Assembly (NCBI RefSeq): GCF_030817195.1
Contig: NZ_JAUSYZ010000001.1
Span: 2,294,001-2,358,000, forward strand
DNA: 64,000 nt
Direction of reading: 5' to 3'
From: Arthrobacter globiformis
GTDB lineage: Bacteria; Actinomycetota; Actinomycetes; Actinomycetales; Micrococcaceae
The position numbers were made by a program, and so were the translations under genes. Within the stretch, counting starts at the first letter, position 1. The number at the start of each line of letters is the position of its first letter. The notes beneath the pieces were generated by a model. The model had not been told where the DNA came from and did no database searches. It was given only the letters and a program-made list of their open reading frames with translations. Of the stretch, positions 1 to 8,001 are shown in pieces.

Positions 1-176
1 ATCTCGATGCCGTGGTGCGGCGTCTCCCACCGGATCGAAGTTCCTCTCTGGCGAAGGGGCGTCGTCAGCCTGTCGATGCAACCGGCGAGTCCTAGTGCGT
101 AGAAGTCCACGCGCTGGTGGTCGGTGTCAATGCGATCCTCGGCGGTGACCTCGTCCAGAGCTGGTGCGTGACCCAT
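1..176 (-). CDS. Partial unknown protein, possibly sensor-kinase-like
   Basis: An open reading frame runs leftward off the window from an ATG at 176, with an AAGGAAG ribosome-binding site about 11 bases upstream. The 58 visible residues contain YALGLAGCIDRLTTPLRQRG followed by TSIRWETP. This resembles the stretch just before the ATPase domain of NarL-class histidine kinases (GLAxxL...LRxRGxxVxxxxP), but no catalytic box is in view, so the assignment is weak. The nearby Hpt-like and receiver genes make a signalling role plausible. Confidence 0.35.
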   Translation of the reverse strand, partial: MGHAPALDEVTAEDRIDTDHQRVDFYALGLAGCIDRLTTPLRQRGTSIRWETPHHGIE

Positions 177-818
177 GGCGTGCCTGCTTCCTTGCATCTC
201 TTGTGGCTTTTTCGCCGTCTTCGGTGGGCGTTCTGTTGGCTTTAGCCTGCCCTGCCAGCATCAAGGACTCCCACTCTTATGCACAGCCCGAGTGCAATTT
301 TGCGGCAGGATCATCAAGCACGCCCCGCAGTTTTTTGTGCACGCCCCGGGCTGGAGTATCCAGGCCGTCTTGTGTAGCAAACTGGAAGGTCGGCCCGGCT
401 CGCCGCCCCTTCGGCGGCCGGAGCTATGACATTCTCGGTGCCGGGACGCTTCGGAGGGCCGGGCGCGTGCTTCCTTTTCACCTGCCCCCCGGGAGTGTGG
501 TCCGGCGTCCCCCAGTCGGACCACGCAACTTCCGCCCGGCCGCGTCCGCCCGGGCAACCACAGGCCAAAGGGTCTTCCGGGGACTCAACCGGAGAACCCA
601 AGAACCCGTCACCGGCCGGACAAGTGGCCTTGACGGCCGGTCTCATCCAGCCGGATGAGCCCCCTTACCTCCAGACAGACACCGATTACCAGCCCGGTCA
701 GGGTCAGGGTCAGGGCCAGGACCACGACAACTGCACAGGCGACCGTGAGGATACGCGCGTGCGGGGAGCCACGCCTGTGCATAGTCTCGCCCTTCGTGTC
801 GCAGCCCCCATCGTAGAA
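177..818. other. Intergenic stretch with no recognisable gene
   Basis: No frame in these 640 bases gives a protein that looks like a known family. The possible ORFs are Arg/Pro-rich antisense-type reading frames typical of GC-rich non-coding DNA. A run of GGTCAG/GGGCAG hexamers lies near 699-719. Confidence 0.5.
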
Positions 819-1160
819 TCAACGCCTTGTGAGGAGTCCTTGGCGTTGGGATTCGGCGAGAATCTGGAGAATGTTTCTGGACAGCAGGCGCTTGGCGGCT
901 GTGGGGGCCGGTGCATTGCCCAGCCGTAATTGACGTTCCAGCGCCCCGGCGCACCCCTCCATCCGCCGGGCACCGACCATTGCGGAAACTACCTTGAGGC
1001 TCACCGCGGCGTCCAGGGCACGTTCCCGGTCGTCAGTTTCGATACCGGCAACAATGCTGGCAGTGCGCACCGGCAACAGGCCCAGATAGTCATCGAAAAA
1101 CTTCGCAGCGACGTTTCGTCCTGCCTGTGCCTCAAACATCCGGAAGACAGTGGTGTCCAC
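819..1160 (-). CDS. Hpt-like protein lacking the phosphoacceptor histidine
   Basis: The 113-residue product has the alpha-helical pattern of histidine phosphotransfer domains: a FFDDYLGLLPVR helix, then a helix reading DAAVSLKVVSAMVGARRM. In true Hpt proteins this helix reads xHxLKGxSxxxGA, and the His is the phosphorylated residue. Here that position is Val, so the protein probably cannot carry phosphate and may act as a docking partner or inhibitor. The GTG at 1160 is preferred because a GGGAGAAG site lies just upstream; the frame stays open to a GTG at 1274. The gene is divergent from the receiver-domain gene at 1504, which suggests a functional pair. Family is fairly clear; mechanism is inferred. 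Confidence 0.6.
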   Translation of the reverse strand: MDTTVFRMFEAQAGRNVAAKFFDDYLGLLPVRTASIVAGIETDDRERALDAAVSLKVVSAMVGARRMEGCAGALERQLRLGNAPAPTAAKRLLSRNILQILAESQRQGLLTRR

Positions 1161-1503
1161 AACTTGCAGGGCTTCTCCCGCGGTCAGGTATCCACGCTGG
1201 GCCGGGATTAAGGATGACCTGTCGTACGCGGTCGAATGTCGGGTGAGTAATGGCTGGCCTGCGATGGGGTGCACACTGGTTCCGTTCTGTCAGAAGCACC
1301 GCGCGTTACTGTTCGATGCTTCTGCCATTCTGGCCCGGCAACCTCAAGGCGGATGCACCAAATCCCCCAGATAGGCTCAATTTCCGGCCAGATCCTGGCA
1401 AGTCGGCCCGCCAGCCATCCCTTGCTGAGTTAAGACGGCGCAATCATCAATTTGATAGTCTTTCGTCAGGGTTTGCTGGTGCAGCCCAAGGGGGAGACGT
1501 GTG

Positions 1504-1878
1504 ATGTTGGGGATTCGAACAGCTGTTGTCATTGAGGACGACGCGGACATCCGCGGTCTTATCCAGGCAATCCTGGGTGCTTCGGCTATCGATGTCCGGA
1601 CCGCACCCACCGGCACCACCGGTGTCACCGCCGTGCGCGAACACGACCCGGACATCGTGATTCTCGACTTCGGCCTTCCCGATATCAACGGCCTTGAGGT
1701 AATTGAGCGGATCAGAATCTTCAGCGATGTACACATCCTCATGCTTACCGGGCACGAAGAGATGGCAGAGAAGCTCACATTAGCGGGAGCCAACACGGTA
1801 ATGACCAAGCCATTTCGTCCGGGTGCATTGAAGGCCCGCGTCCACGAAGCATTACAGCTTCCACTCCAAAAACCATAA
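1504..1878 (+). CDS. Single-domain response regulator (CheY-like receiver)
   Basis: This 124-residue protein is a stand-alone receiver domain. The acidic cluster E11-D12-D13, phosphoacceptor D55 (in VILDFGLPD), T82 and K102 (in MTKPF) are all present, so it should be phosphorylated. There is no output domain, so signalling must pass through another protein. The ATG at 1504 is preferred over the GTG at 1501 because GGGGGAG at 1490-1496 is better spaced from it. It is transcribed divergently from the Hpt-like gene. Receiver identity is certain; partner and output are unknown. Confidence 0.88.
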   Translation: MLGIRTAVVIEDDADIRGLIQAILGASAIDVRTAPTGTTGVTAVREHDPDIVILDFGLPDINGLEVIERIRIFSDVHILMLTGHEEMAEKLTLAGANTVMTKPFRPGALKARVHEALQLPLQKP

Positions 1879-2203
1879 AGCCGGTCTTCACGCAGTAAAA
1901 GGCCCACGTAACCGGACGATGCCGCACGATTTTCCGTCAAAACGGGCCGGCGATAAATCAATGTCGCTTCGATCTGACTCCGGGCTAGTTTGCACGAGCT
2001 CCAATTGCTGCCAAGCCCACCAGCCCGACAAAATTCCTGCTATCAGCAGTCTCCGCTGGCGGGGGAGTAGCGCTTCAGGGCGTCGACTGCGACTTCCTGC
2101 TACCTCGGACAGGGGGAACGCGATCACGGCCGCTACTCCGCTAGGAATACCAAAACCGGACGTTAGAAAATGCGCGCAGGCGGATCCCTCGGCGCACAGC
2201 TGA
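1879..2203. other. Intergenic region with no recognisable gene
   Basis: These 325 bases lie between the end of the receiver gene and the end of the leftward Imm5-like gene. I see no family-like reading frame and no convincing hairpin followed by a T run. Confidence 0.5.
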
Positions 2204-2761
2204 CTAGGTCGGAGGATCGAGTTGATCGGGGCGTTCCAGGGCGGTCTGGATTTCGCGGATGATCGAGGCGAGGAATCCGGACGCGAGAAGCCCCGCACCC
2301 AGGGGCCCTGCGGAATTCTCGCCGAGTGCAGGCAAGCGTCCAAGCGCGGACCGTGCTTCGACAGCCATGTGCTCCAGCTGCCAGCGGATCTCGTGGCCAA
2401 CGCTATCGGGTCGATCAGGGGCCGCGAGCCCAGCCGCCATCGCCGCGTAAGCGGCTGCCCCGAGAGCGTGCGCGCCCATGTGGGGGACCGCAGCGGCTTG
2501 GGCAGCAGCGCGTGCGGCCGCCACCGCGGCGGGATTGTTCACGCCCTGCGCTGCACGGCCCGCTATGAAACGTTGCCGAATTTCTCCGACGGTATCGAGC
2601 TCACCACGAGCGTAGGCCCGCGCTCGTGCGATGGCGTCGCGTGGGCGTCCATCTGCCGGAACTTCTGCCTCAAACAAGACCAGAACCCGCTCCGCGCAGT
2701 CCGCGGCCCACCCCGCGACAACGCGCCGATCGGCCTCGGTTAGCGTTTGAGGAGAAGTCAT
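2204..2761 (-). CDS. Imm5-like putative immunity protein
   Basis: The 185-residue protein begins LTEADRRVVAGWAADCAERV and continues with an Ala-rich helical body (AAVAAARAAAQAAAVPHMGA) and HEIRWQLEHM. This matches the pattern of the Imm5-like family, annotated as putative immunity proteins of polymorphic toxin systems. It is cytosolic by composition, with no signal peptide. The ATG at 2761 is chosen because it leaves the family-typical MTSPQTLTEADRR start; the frame extends six codons further. No toxin gene is recognisable next to it, so it is either an orphan immunity gene or has another role. Confidence 0.65.
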   Translation of the reverse strand: MTSPQTLTEADRRVVAGWAADCAERVLVLFEAEVPADGRPRDAIARARAYARGELDTVGEIRQRFIAGRAAQGVNNPAAVAAARAAAQAAAVPHMGAHALGAAAYAAMAAGLAAPDRPDSVGHEIRWQLEHMAVEARSALGRLPALGENSAGPLGAGLLASGFLASIIREIQTALERPDQLDPPT

Positions 2762-3006
2762 TCGACTACTTTCGCACACGCCCGATGCCGGTCGAGGAAG
2801 GGCGCACCCCTCGAATTGTCGCCCAGGCGAGGGCTGTCCAGTGTAGGCGGCGTTGCCGATGGCCGCACGGCAGAATCGCGTGTCGAGACCCCTGAATCTC
2901 TGATTGTGGACTCGCCGTCACTCCTGTCCGCGCTTCTCGTCGCCCTGTTATTCGGACACAACGGCTCGTAGTCTGGAATTGCCAAAACCGGAGTTTAGGG
3001 GGTCCC

Positions 3007-3222
3007 GTGACTATTCCGCCGCTACCAGAACCCGAGCCGTTTCCACCTGACCCCGGTCCGCAGGACCCTGGCTCGCCGGATCCAACATCTCCAGGTCCTG
3101 TCCCGGAATCTCCAGACCCGACATCTCCGCAGCCCCCTACGCCGAACCCTGATCCGGCACCGGGTCCCCTGCCGGAGCCCGGGCCGAAACCGCCGGATCC
3201 AGATCCGACGCGCAGGTCATAA
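3007..3222 (+). CDS. Small proline-rich protein
   Basis: A 71-residue reading frame starts at a GTG preceded by AGGGGG and consists almost entirely of Pro with Asp, Glu, Ser and Gly in irregular PxPxP repeats, for example PDPGPQDPGSPDP. It has no signal peptide or hydrophobic segment. Such segments usually form extended linkers. The last bases overlap the end of the converging gene on the other strand. It may be a genuine small protein or low-complexity chance coding; the ribosome-binding site is the main support. Confidence 0.4.
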   Translation: MTIPPLPEPEPFPPDPGPQDPGSPDPTSPGPVPESPDPTSPQPPTPNPDPAPGPLPEPGPKPPDPDPTRRS

Positions 3223-3510
3223 ACCCCACCAGTACCACCGGTTAGGGTCCTTCGGGCAGTCGTGTTCGGCGTGGAAAAGCTGGGGGGACGTGCACGGCAA
3301 CGGGTAGCCGTAGTCCTCGGCTCCCACCGGTGTGATGTTGGGGACGCAGGGGACCTTAGTGCGATCCCAGTCCCACGTGTGCCAGGCATACCCGCGGTCG
3401 GAGTCGAGGTTGAAGTCTGGCACAGAGAACCCCGGAACCCCGTAAGCCGCGTCCGATGCCATCCGGCCAGCGAGGTATACACCGTAATCTACAGGCACAT
3501 CATTGCTCAA
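3217..3510 (-). CDS. Hypothetical Trp/Tyr-rich protein, possibly N-truncated
   Basis: The 97-residue frame has protein-like composition with many aromatic residues: YAWHTWDWDRTKVPCVPN in the middle and NRWYWWGL at the C-terminus. It contains three Cys. The only start for this length is TTG at 3510, without a clear ribosome-binding site, so the true start may be downstream or the 5' end may be lost. Its stop codon overlaps the stop of the proline-rich frame on the other strand. No family is recognised. Confidence 0.45.
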   Translation of the reverse strand: MSNDVPVDYGVYLAGRMASDAAYGVPGFSVPDFNLDSDRGYAWHTWDWDRTKVPCVPNITPVGAEDYGYPLPCTSPQLFHAEHDCPKDPNRWYWWGL

Positions 3511-3645
3511 TCCATGTCGTGCATCGGATTCCGGTTGACTGCGGCAATATCGTCACAGTGGGGGCAGCCGGCGATGGAGAGGGATTTTCCACGTTCGGAA
3601 GGACCATCACACTCGAATGGTTGGGCCCCGAAATGCTCACAAAAG

Positions 3646-3670
3646 AGGGTGTGGACAGTGTCCACACCCT
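3646..3670. repeat. 25-bp palindrome in long repeat copy 1
   Basis: AGGGTGTGGACA, a single central base, then its exact reverse complement. The same palindrome, with a different central base, is at 35620-35644. There is no T run after it, so a protein-binding or recombination site is as likely as a terminator. Confidence 0.7.
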
Positions 3671-3757
3671 GGGCTTCGGATTCGGTTGTACCGGCCTCGG
3701 ACTGGGCCGGACTGGGGATGTTTTCGAAAGAGTGGCGGACTTTCAGGGGGAGCGGCC

Positions 3758-3780
3758 GGTTCGAGTCCCACCTCGGGCAC
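3758..3780 (+). other. tRNA-Leu-like 3' end fragment
   Basis: The sequence GGTTCGAG...CTCGGGCAC reproduces the T-loop and the 3' acceptor strand of actinobacterial tRNA-Leu genes. The upstream AGTGGCGGA (3731-3739) recalls the tRNA-Leu 5' part, but the spacing is far too short and the T-stem does not pair fully. It is therefore a remnant or an attachment-site-like fragment, not a working tRNA gene. The same fragment is at 35733-35755. Confidence 0.55.
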
Positions 3781-3839
3781 GTGTTTTCCCTGTTCAGGGG
3801 CTTGTTAGCCTCTGAGTGTGCACAAACTGTTCACTTATG

Positions 3840-3859
3840 GGCCCCTTCGGGGGCCTTTT
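3840..3859 (+). terminator. Rho-independent terminator-like hairpin
   Basis: GGCCCC-TTCG-GGGGCC followed by TTTT forms a 6-bp stem with a stable tetraloop. It lies 60 bases after the tRNA-like 3' end, as expected for the terminator of a former tRNA gene. The second long repeat has the matching hairpin. Confidence 0.75.
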
Positions 3860-3930
3860 CTATTGGTGGCCGGTGCTGTGGCCGGTTGCCTCCTTCCTTT
3901 CGTGGATCGACGGGTTGTTGTTCGTTACCA

Positions 3931-3963
3931 GTTCATGGGCGTTTATGGCTCGGCCGACATGAC
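3931..3963 (+). repeat. 33-bp GTTCATG-N20-CATGAC unit 1a
   Basis: The unit begins GTTCATG and ends CATGAC, near-complementary ends, with a variable 20-base interior. It is the first of four in this repeat copy. Confidence 0.7.
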
Positions 3964-4051
3964 CTGGGAAAAATTTGGTGCGGGTTTCTCTATCGCGTCG
4001 CTGGGTGTTCACCAGGTTCCTCCTTAGCGGCTGTAGGTGGCTGATCTGCTT

Positions 4052-4084
4052 ATCCATGGTGGGTGCGGGGGAGGACGACGTGAC
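4052..4084 (+). repeat. 33-bp unit 1b, degenerate
   Basis: The ends read ATCCATG and CGTGAC, one or two bases away from the consensus; length and order match unit 2b at 36028-36060. Confidence 0.6.
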
Positions 4085-4227
4085 TTGTGCATAACCAGTG
4101 GGAACTTTTGCCTCCGGACGCCCACAACCTGTCCGATAGTGCCCGACGGCGAGACGTTGCGCCTGCGTTGTAGCCCATGATGCTCACCGCCCTTTCTTCC
4201 ATGGCTCGAGGGTTTACGTCGATAGCT

Positions 4228-4260
4228 GTTCATGGTTGCCGTCGGAGTCGGCTACATGAC
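4228..4260 (+). repeat. 33-bp unit 1c
   Basis: It begins GTTCATG and ends CATGAC with exactly 33 bases in total. It corresponds to unit 2c at 36214-36246. Confidence 0.7.
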
Positions 4261-4324
4261 GGTGTGGATTCTTACCGCGATGGGCCGAAGCGAGGTGCTG
4301 CTGTCTGGCTGGTCTTTCATGGTT

Positions 4325-4357
4325 GTTCATTGCCGGCCTGTGGGATGACTGCATGAC
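4325..4357 (+). repeat. 33-bp unit 1d
   Basis: It begins GTTCATT and ends CATGAC; its 3' interior GGATGACT is shared with unit 2d at 36307-36338. Confidence 0.65.
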
Positions 4358-4395
4358 GGAATGATGAGCCGCCGAACCATCCTTAGCGGATAAGA

Positions 4396-4814
4396 GCCTA
4401 TACGTCAGGCCCTGGTGCGCCTTGCCTTCTAGTGAACTGTCGCCGCTGGTGTCCGAAAGCCCGCGCGTCGGCATGGCCTCTTTCGGCCCAACTCGTTTCG
4501 AGGTCTCTGTGGCGATGCGCTGGGGTGTCCCTGTCATGTTGGCATCCAAGAGTTTCGAGAGCCGCCGTCGGAAACGAAGGAAGCGGGCCTTACCTCGATA
4601 GCCCGGCAGCTACCTGCCCAACGTCAGATTTGGGTGTACGCCAACCGGACAACTGGAGGTTGCTGTTCAAAACCGTGATGGCACAGATTACGAGTTCGGA
4701 GCGCGTGGCTTGCTCCGGTTTTGCTCTGCCGGAGCTTCGACAGATTAGCTGCCCAGCCCGTTGTGGGTAAGGGCCACACCATCAAAGGTTCAACCCTGGC
4801 GTGTGTGCGAAGAG
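4396..4814. other. Intergenic region between the long repeat and the sugar operon
   Basis: About 420 bases follow the repeat before the stop of the GlcG-like gene. I see no family-like protein, tRNA or strong terminator here. Confidence 0.5.
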
Positions 4815-5210
4815 TTAGGTGACGGTCTGCCCAAGCGCACTCTGTAGGATGTCGATGTCCTCTTCCGTAGTTCCTCCCGAAATTCCGACACCGACTTTGC
4901 GACCGTCCGAAAGCGTCGTGGGCGCCCCGCCACCGAAGGTGATTAGTTTGCTGCCGGAGTTGACGGCGAGGCCGTACAGGGGCTGGCCGGGCAGTACTTG
5001 GTTTGCCAGTTCCTCCGTGGCCACATCGAAGGAGGCTGCTGTGTAGGCTTTGCGGAAGGCCATCTCGAGGGAGTGCAGTGGTGCGCCGTCCATCCTGTGC
5101 AGGAGAACCGGGTTGCCATGTGTGTCTACGATGCTGACAACCACGTTCACGCCTGCTTCTGCGGCTGCATTTTCGGCTGCGGCGGCGATTTTTTCCGCTT
5201 CTTGAAGCAT
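4815..5210 (-). CDS. GlcG/HbpS family protein
   Basis: The 131-residue product matches the GlcG/HbpS (DUF336) family along its length: VSIVDTHGNPVLLHRMDGAP near the N-terminus, KAYTAASF, then LITFGGGAPTTLSDGRKVGVGISGGT. Family members include the haem-binding HbpS and proteins next to glycolate and diol oxidation enzymes; their biochemical role is poorly known. It is the last gene of the leftward transport and oxidation operon. Its start overlaps the 3' end of the aldo/keto reductase by 64 bases, and AAGGA precedes the ATG. Family assignment is strong, function is not. Confidence 0.88.
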   Translation of the reverse strand: MLQEAEKIAAAAENAAAEAGVNVVVSIVDTHGNPVLLHRMDGAPLHSLEMAFRKAYTAASFDVATEELANQVLPGQPLYGLAVNSGSKLITFGGGAPTTLSDGRKVGVGISGGTTEEDIDILQSALGQTVT

Positions 5211-6271
5211 TTGTTGGGGTCCTTAGTATCCGGAGGATTGTTTAGGCTCGACGGGGAAGGGGTGTGGGCTGGCAGCAGGCCGTTGGTAGTCAGCTCGTTC
5301 CAAAGCCCGTCGGGTACTTCCTCTTCGAGCCATGAGTAGTTCTGTTTCTGTTGCTCGACGCTGCCGGCCCCCATGCAGACGTTGCTGATGGCTGGATGCG
5401 ACGCTGCGAACTGGACCGCGACAGCGCCAAGGGATACGCCGTAGTCGCCGCAGAGATCCTCGATTGGCCGTACCTTCGCGATGAGTTCGGCGCTTGCGGG
5501 AGCGTAGTTGAACTGGGCGCCGCGGATTGTTCCTGTGGCCAGGATGCCGGATCCGAACACCCGTCCGTTGATGACTGCTATTCCTCGCGTCTGGCAAAGG
5601 GGAAGCAGCTCTTTGGCTGCCTCCTGGTCCAGGAGGTTGTAGGTTCCTGCGATCAGCGTGCAGTCGATGTCGACCATGTTCACCGCGTTGATGCATACGT
5701 CCACTTCGTTCACGCCTATCCCTATGGCGCTGACCACTTTTTGCTCACGGAGGGACAGAAGCGCTCTGAACGCACCCTCTATGGCTTCCTGAAATCGTTG
5801 ACGGTGCCTGTCTCCGTGCGTCCACCGGTCGGTGTCATGGACGAGCAGTACATCGAAGCGGTCCGTCGCCATTCGCTGCATGCTGTCTTCGACTTGCCTC
5901 ATGACGCCGTCATAGGAATAGTCGTATTCCATGCGCATCGGCGGCGTGTTTTTCCAAGGTCCGGCGTCGAAGGTGCCTGAGGGTGCGGGGTGGAGGGTAC
6001 GGCCGACCTTTGTGACCAGTGCATACTCGTCGCGGTTCCGGTCCATCAGTTCATCCGCGAGCCGGTATTCGGCCAGTCCGTGCCCGTACATGGGAGCGGT
6101 ATCAAACAGGCGGACGCCTGATTCCCAGGCATGGTTGACCAGATTGCGGGCTTCGGTGGTGGGCATGACTTTTCCCATGTTGCCCAGGGCTACGGAGCCA
6201 AAACCTGCCAACGTGGTTGACCAGCCGGCACGTCCGAAGGTCCGTTGGGCGGCGATGCTGAGTGGGGCCAT
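5147..6271 (-). CDS. Aldo/keto reductase, aldose dehydrogenase type
   Basis: The protein has the aldo/keto reductase barrel pattern: a GFGSVALGNMG strand, the catalytic D-Y pair in LFDTAPMYGHG, a K in ALVTKVGR and the catalytic-loop His in VLLVHDTDRW. It is closest in flavour to D-threo-aldose 1-dehydrogenase, L-fucose dehydrogenase and pyridoxal 4-dehydrogenase, which oxidise a sugar hemiacetal or aldehyde with NAD(P). The recognisable family part ends at LLPAHTP; a low-complexity tail of about 35 residues, rich in Lys, Pro and Gln, then runs into the next gene. That tail suggests a lost stop codon or a late frameshift. The context argues for an oxidised sugar as substrate. Confidence 0.88.
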   Translation of the reverse strand: MAPLSIAAQRTFGRAGWSTTLAGFGSVALGNMGKVMPTTEARNLVNHAWESGVRLFDTAPMYGHGLAEYRLADELMDRNRDEYALVTKVGRTLHPAPSGTFDAGPWKNTPPMRMEYDYSYDGVMRQVEDSMQRMATDRFDVLLVHDTDRWTHGDRHRQRFQEAIEGAFRALLSLREQKVVSAIGIGVNEVDVCINAVNMVDIDCTLIAGTYNLLDQEAAKELLPLCQTRGIAVINGRVFGSGILATGTIRGAQFNYAPASAELIAKVRPIEDLCGDYGVSLGAVAVQFAASHPAISNVCMGAGSVEQQKQNYSWLEEEVPDGLWNELTTNGLLPAHTPSPSSLNNPPDTKDPNKCFKKRKKSPPQPKMQPQKQA

Positions 6272-6398
6272 TGGGTTCTTCTTTCACCTGGTGAACAGGC
6301 CGGTTTCCGTGCGCGGATGCACAGGATGAGGAGTGCTTTTGCGCTTGCCGCCCGCGTCCGGGTTGCAGACGCGGGCGGCAGGGGCGGTGCTGTGGCGT

Positions 6399-7169
6399 TT
6401 AGCGTGTTGCGCTTGTCAGCTGTTCGCCGGACTTTGTCTGGGCGGCGGATGAGCGCTCCACCAGGGCAGCGAACTCGTCGCTGGACATCACGTCGGCGTA
6501 TTGTGCCTGGATGTTGCGCAGCGACTCCCAGTATTGGCCGTAGCCTTCGGGTGTTTCGTGATCGAATTCCGGGTTGCGGCCGTGGGTGTTGATCGGGATG
6601 GCAGTCCCCGCGTCGGCGACGACGATGACCTTGTAGCCGCGGTCGAACCCGTCGCGGGCCGTCGTGGGGACGCAATTGGCCGTCGACGACCCGATGATGA
6701 CCAGATACTCCGCTCGGTCCTGCATCAGGTACTCGTTGAAAGCAGTCCCGTAGAAGCTGCTGTTGCGGTGCTTCTGGAAGACGGGTTCGCCTTTTTGCGG
6801 TTCGAATCCGTCGACGAGGGCGCCGTTCCAGGTGCCGTGGTTGAAGGGGGAATCCGGCTCGTTCCATGAAGGGTACTTCAGTCCCCAGATACCAAGGTCT
6901 GCGCCCTCGGGGTGCATGCCCCAGAGTGACCAAATGACCTTCATACCCTTTTCGCGGGCGAGTCCCAGGATCCTCTTTGCAGGGCCGAGGGATTCCTGGC
7001 CGGAGGGAGCGCCGCCGACGCTTTCGATGTAGTCGGCGCCCTTGGGATCGAGGCAGAGGTTCTGGATGTCCAGTGCGTGCACGACGGTCTTGCTGAGGTC
7101 GATGGTGTCGGGGATGAAGCGGTAGGAACGGTCGACGTACTTGTTGAGCTTGTCTTCGAAGGCGGTCAT
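6399..7169 (-). CDS. Isochorismatase-fold cysteine hydrolase
   Basis: The 256-residue protein carries the cysteine-hydrolase triad of the isochorismatase superfamily: D34 (HALDIQN), K133 (FQKHRNSSF) and C166 (SSTANCVPTTARDGFDRGY). Family members hydrolyse amides, N-carbamoyl compounds or vinyl ethers; the cis-peptide motif around the Cys is intact, so it should be active. It is longer than nicotinamidase-type members because of an insertion around residues 85-128. It lies between the GMC oxidoreductase pair and the aldo/keto reductase in one leftward operon. The substrate cannot be read from the sequence. Confidence 0.87.
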   Translation of the reverse strand: MTAFEDKLNKYVDRSYRFIPDTIDLSKTVVHALDIQNLCLDPKGADYIESVGGAPSGQESLGPAKRILGLAREKGMKVIWSLWGMHPEGADLGIWGLKYPSWNEPDSPFNHGTWNGALVDGFEPQKGEPVFQKHRNSSFYGTAFNEYLMQDRAEYLVIIGSSTANCVPTTARDGFDRGYKVIVVADAGTAIPINTHGRNPEFDHETPEGYGQYWESLRNIQAQYADVMSSDEFAALVERSSAAQTKSGEQLTSATR

Positions 7170-7255
7170 TGTCTTCTTTCCTCTCGATTTATTTCAGATG
7201 GTCCTGCGCCGGCTCTGAAGCGCCGGAGACGGGTTACCTTGGTCGTCCAGGACGG

Positions 7256-7987
7256 TCACTGACCGTTCTGCTGCTGGTTGGAGGTGGGATCCTGGCTGTG
7301 TTTGAAACCGGGGACCAGATCTTCCCAGTCGTATTCCTGGATAAAGAACTCGGCGGTGCTGTAAGTGCCGTCCATGGTGTCCTTCAGGCTCTTTGGTCCC
7401 ACGAAACCGACCGTTTTCCAGCCCATCTGGTCCTTATTTCCCCCGTAGACGGGATCGCCGTAGAAGCCTTGGCGGACGTGGAGGCAGAGCGTGTCGAAAA
7501 AACTCTTGCCTTCGTCGGTGTTGCCCTGGAGGCGTGAGTAGTACACCTCTCTGGATGTGAGGGACACAGGGACGGGTTTGGGCGCGCCGCTGATTTGTTC
7601 GAGCACTTCGTCCTGAATCTGGTCGGAGGCCTCTTTGAAGGACGGGGCGCGCAGTTCCCGTGCCTTCGTGTCCAGCTCGAGGATGCCTTCCCGGTACAGG
7701 CGTTGCATGTTGGCGTTCCGGGCCCGGGCTGCGTGGGCATCTTTATCTGCCAGTTGCAGGAATCCGCTTCCGTCGGCTGCGGCGTAGAGGTAGTCGATGC
7801 CGGACAGGTACCTGTCGATGAAGACGATGACGCGTGCCTCGCGGGCCCCCGGATCGTGATCCGTGGGCATGATCCTGGCCGCTGCTGCTTCGATCGTGTC
7901 CCACTCGTGGTCGGTGAAGAATAGCTTTTCGGTCGTATCAGGATCGATGTGAATGGGTGCTATTTCCCAGTCAGCTTTTGACACCAT
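7256..7987 (-). CDS. Gluconate 2-dehydrogenase subunit 3-like protein
   Basis: The 243-residue product matches the gluconate 2-dehydrogenase subunit 3 family (FFTDHEWDTIEAAAARIMPT, then DTLCLHVRQGFYGDPVYGGN and GWKTVGF). In characterised systems this small subunit partners a GMC-type flavoprotein. Classic members carry a twin-arginine leader; this one has none, so it and its partner probably stay in the cytoplasm or are exported by other means. The ATG at 7987 has a strong AGGAGGAG site. The gene is 14 bases after the GMC gene, in the same direction, so the pair is translated together. Confidence 0.88.
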   Translation of the reverse strand: MVSKADWEIAPIHIDPDTTEKLFFTDHEWDTIEAAAARIMPTDHDPGAREARVIVFIDRYLSGIDYLYAAADGSGFLQLADKDAHAARARNANMQRLYREGILELDTKARELRAPSFKEASDQIQDEVLEQISGAPKPVPVSLTSREVYYSRLQGNTDEGKSFFDTLCLHVRQGFYGDPVYGGNKDQMGWKTVGFVGPKSLKDTMDGTYSTAEFFIQEYDWEDLVPGFKHSQDPTSNQQQNGQ

Positions 7988-8001
7988 TTGTTCTCCTCCT
8001 T

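Larger units (their letters stand above)
3631..4395 (+). repeat. Long direct repeat, copy 1
   Basis: This 0.77-kb non-coding block matches the block at 35605-36380 in order and orientation. Both carry, in sequence, a 25-bp palindrome, a tRNA 3'-end-like segment, a GC-hairpin terminator and four 33-bp GTTCATG-N20-CATGAC units. The copies are diverged but align throughout, for example the shared GGGTGTTCACCAGG near 4003-4016. No protein-like frame is visible inside. Confidence 0.8.

Noticed and set aside
699..719. GGTCAG/GGGCAG hexamer run as a tandem repeat locus
   Set aside because: Only three or four imperfect units; too short to support a functional repeat.
2766..3482. Long Gly/Ser-rich leftward frame
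   Set aside because: It is the antisense of the proline-rich frame and the aromatic-rich ORF; low complexity and no ribosome-binding site.
3646..3670. The 25-bp palindrome as a rho-independent terminator
   Set aside because: No T run follows either arm in either copy; called a palindrome of unknown role instead.
3640..3785. A complete tRNA gene ending in CTCGGGCAC
   Set aside because: There is no matching 5' acceptor strand (GCCCGAG), the T-stem pairs poorly and no anticodon arm fits the available length.
3931..4357. The 33-bp units considered as a CRISPR array
   Set aside because: Spacing between units is irregular (about 90-190 bases), interiors vary instead of the spacers, and no cas gene is present.
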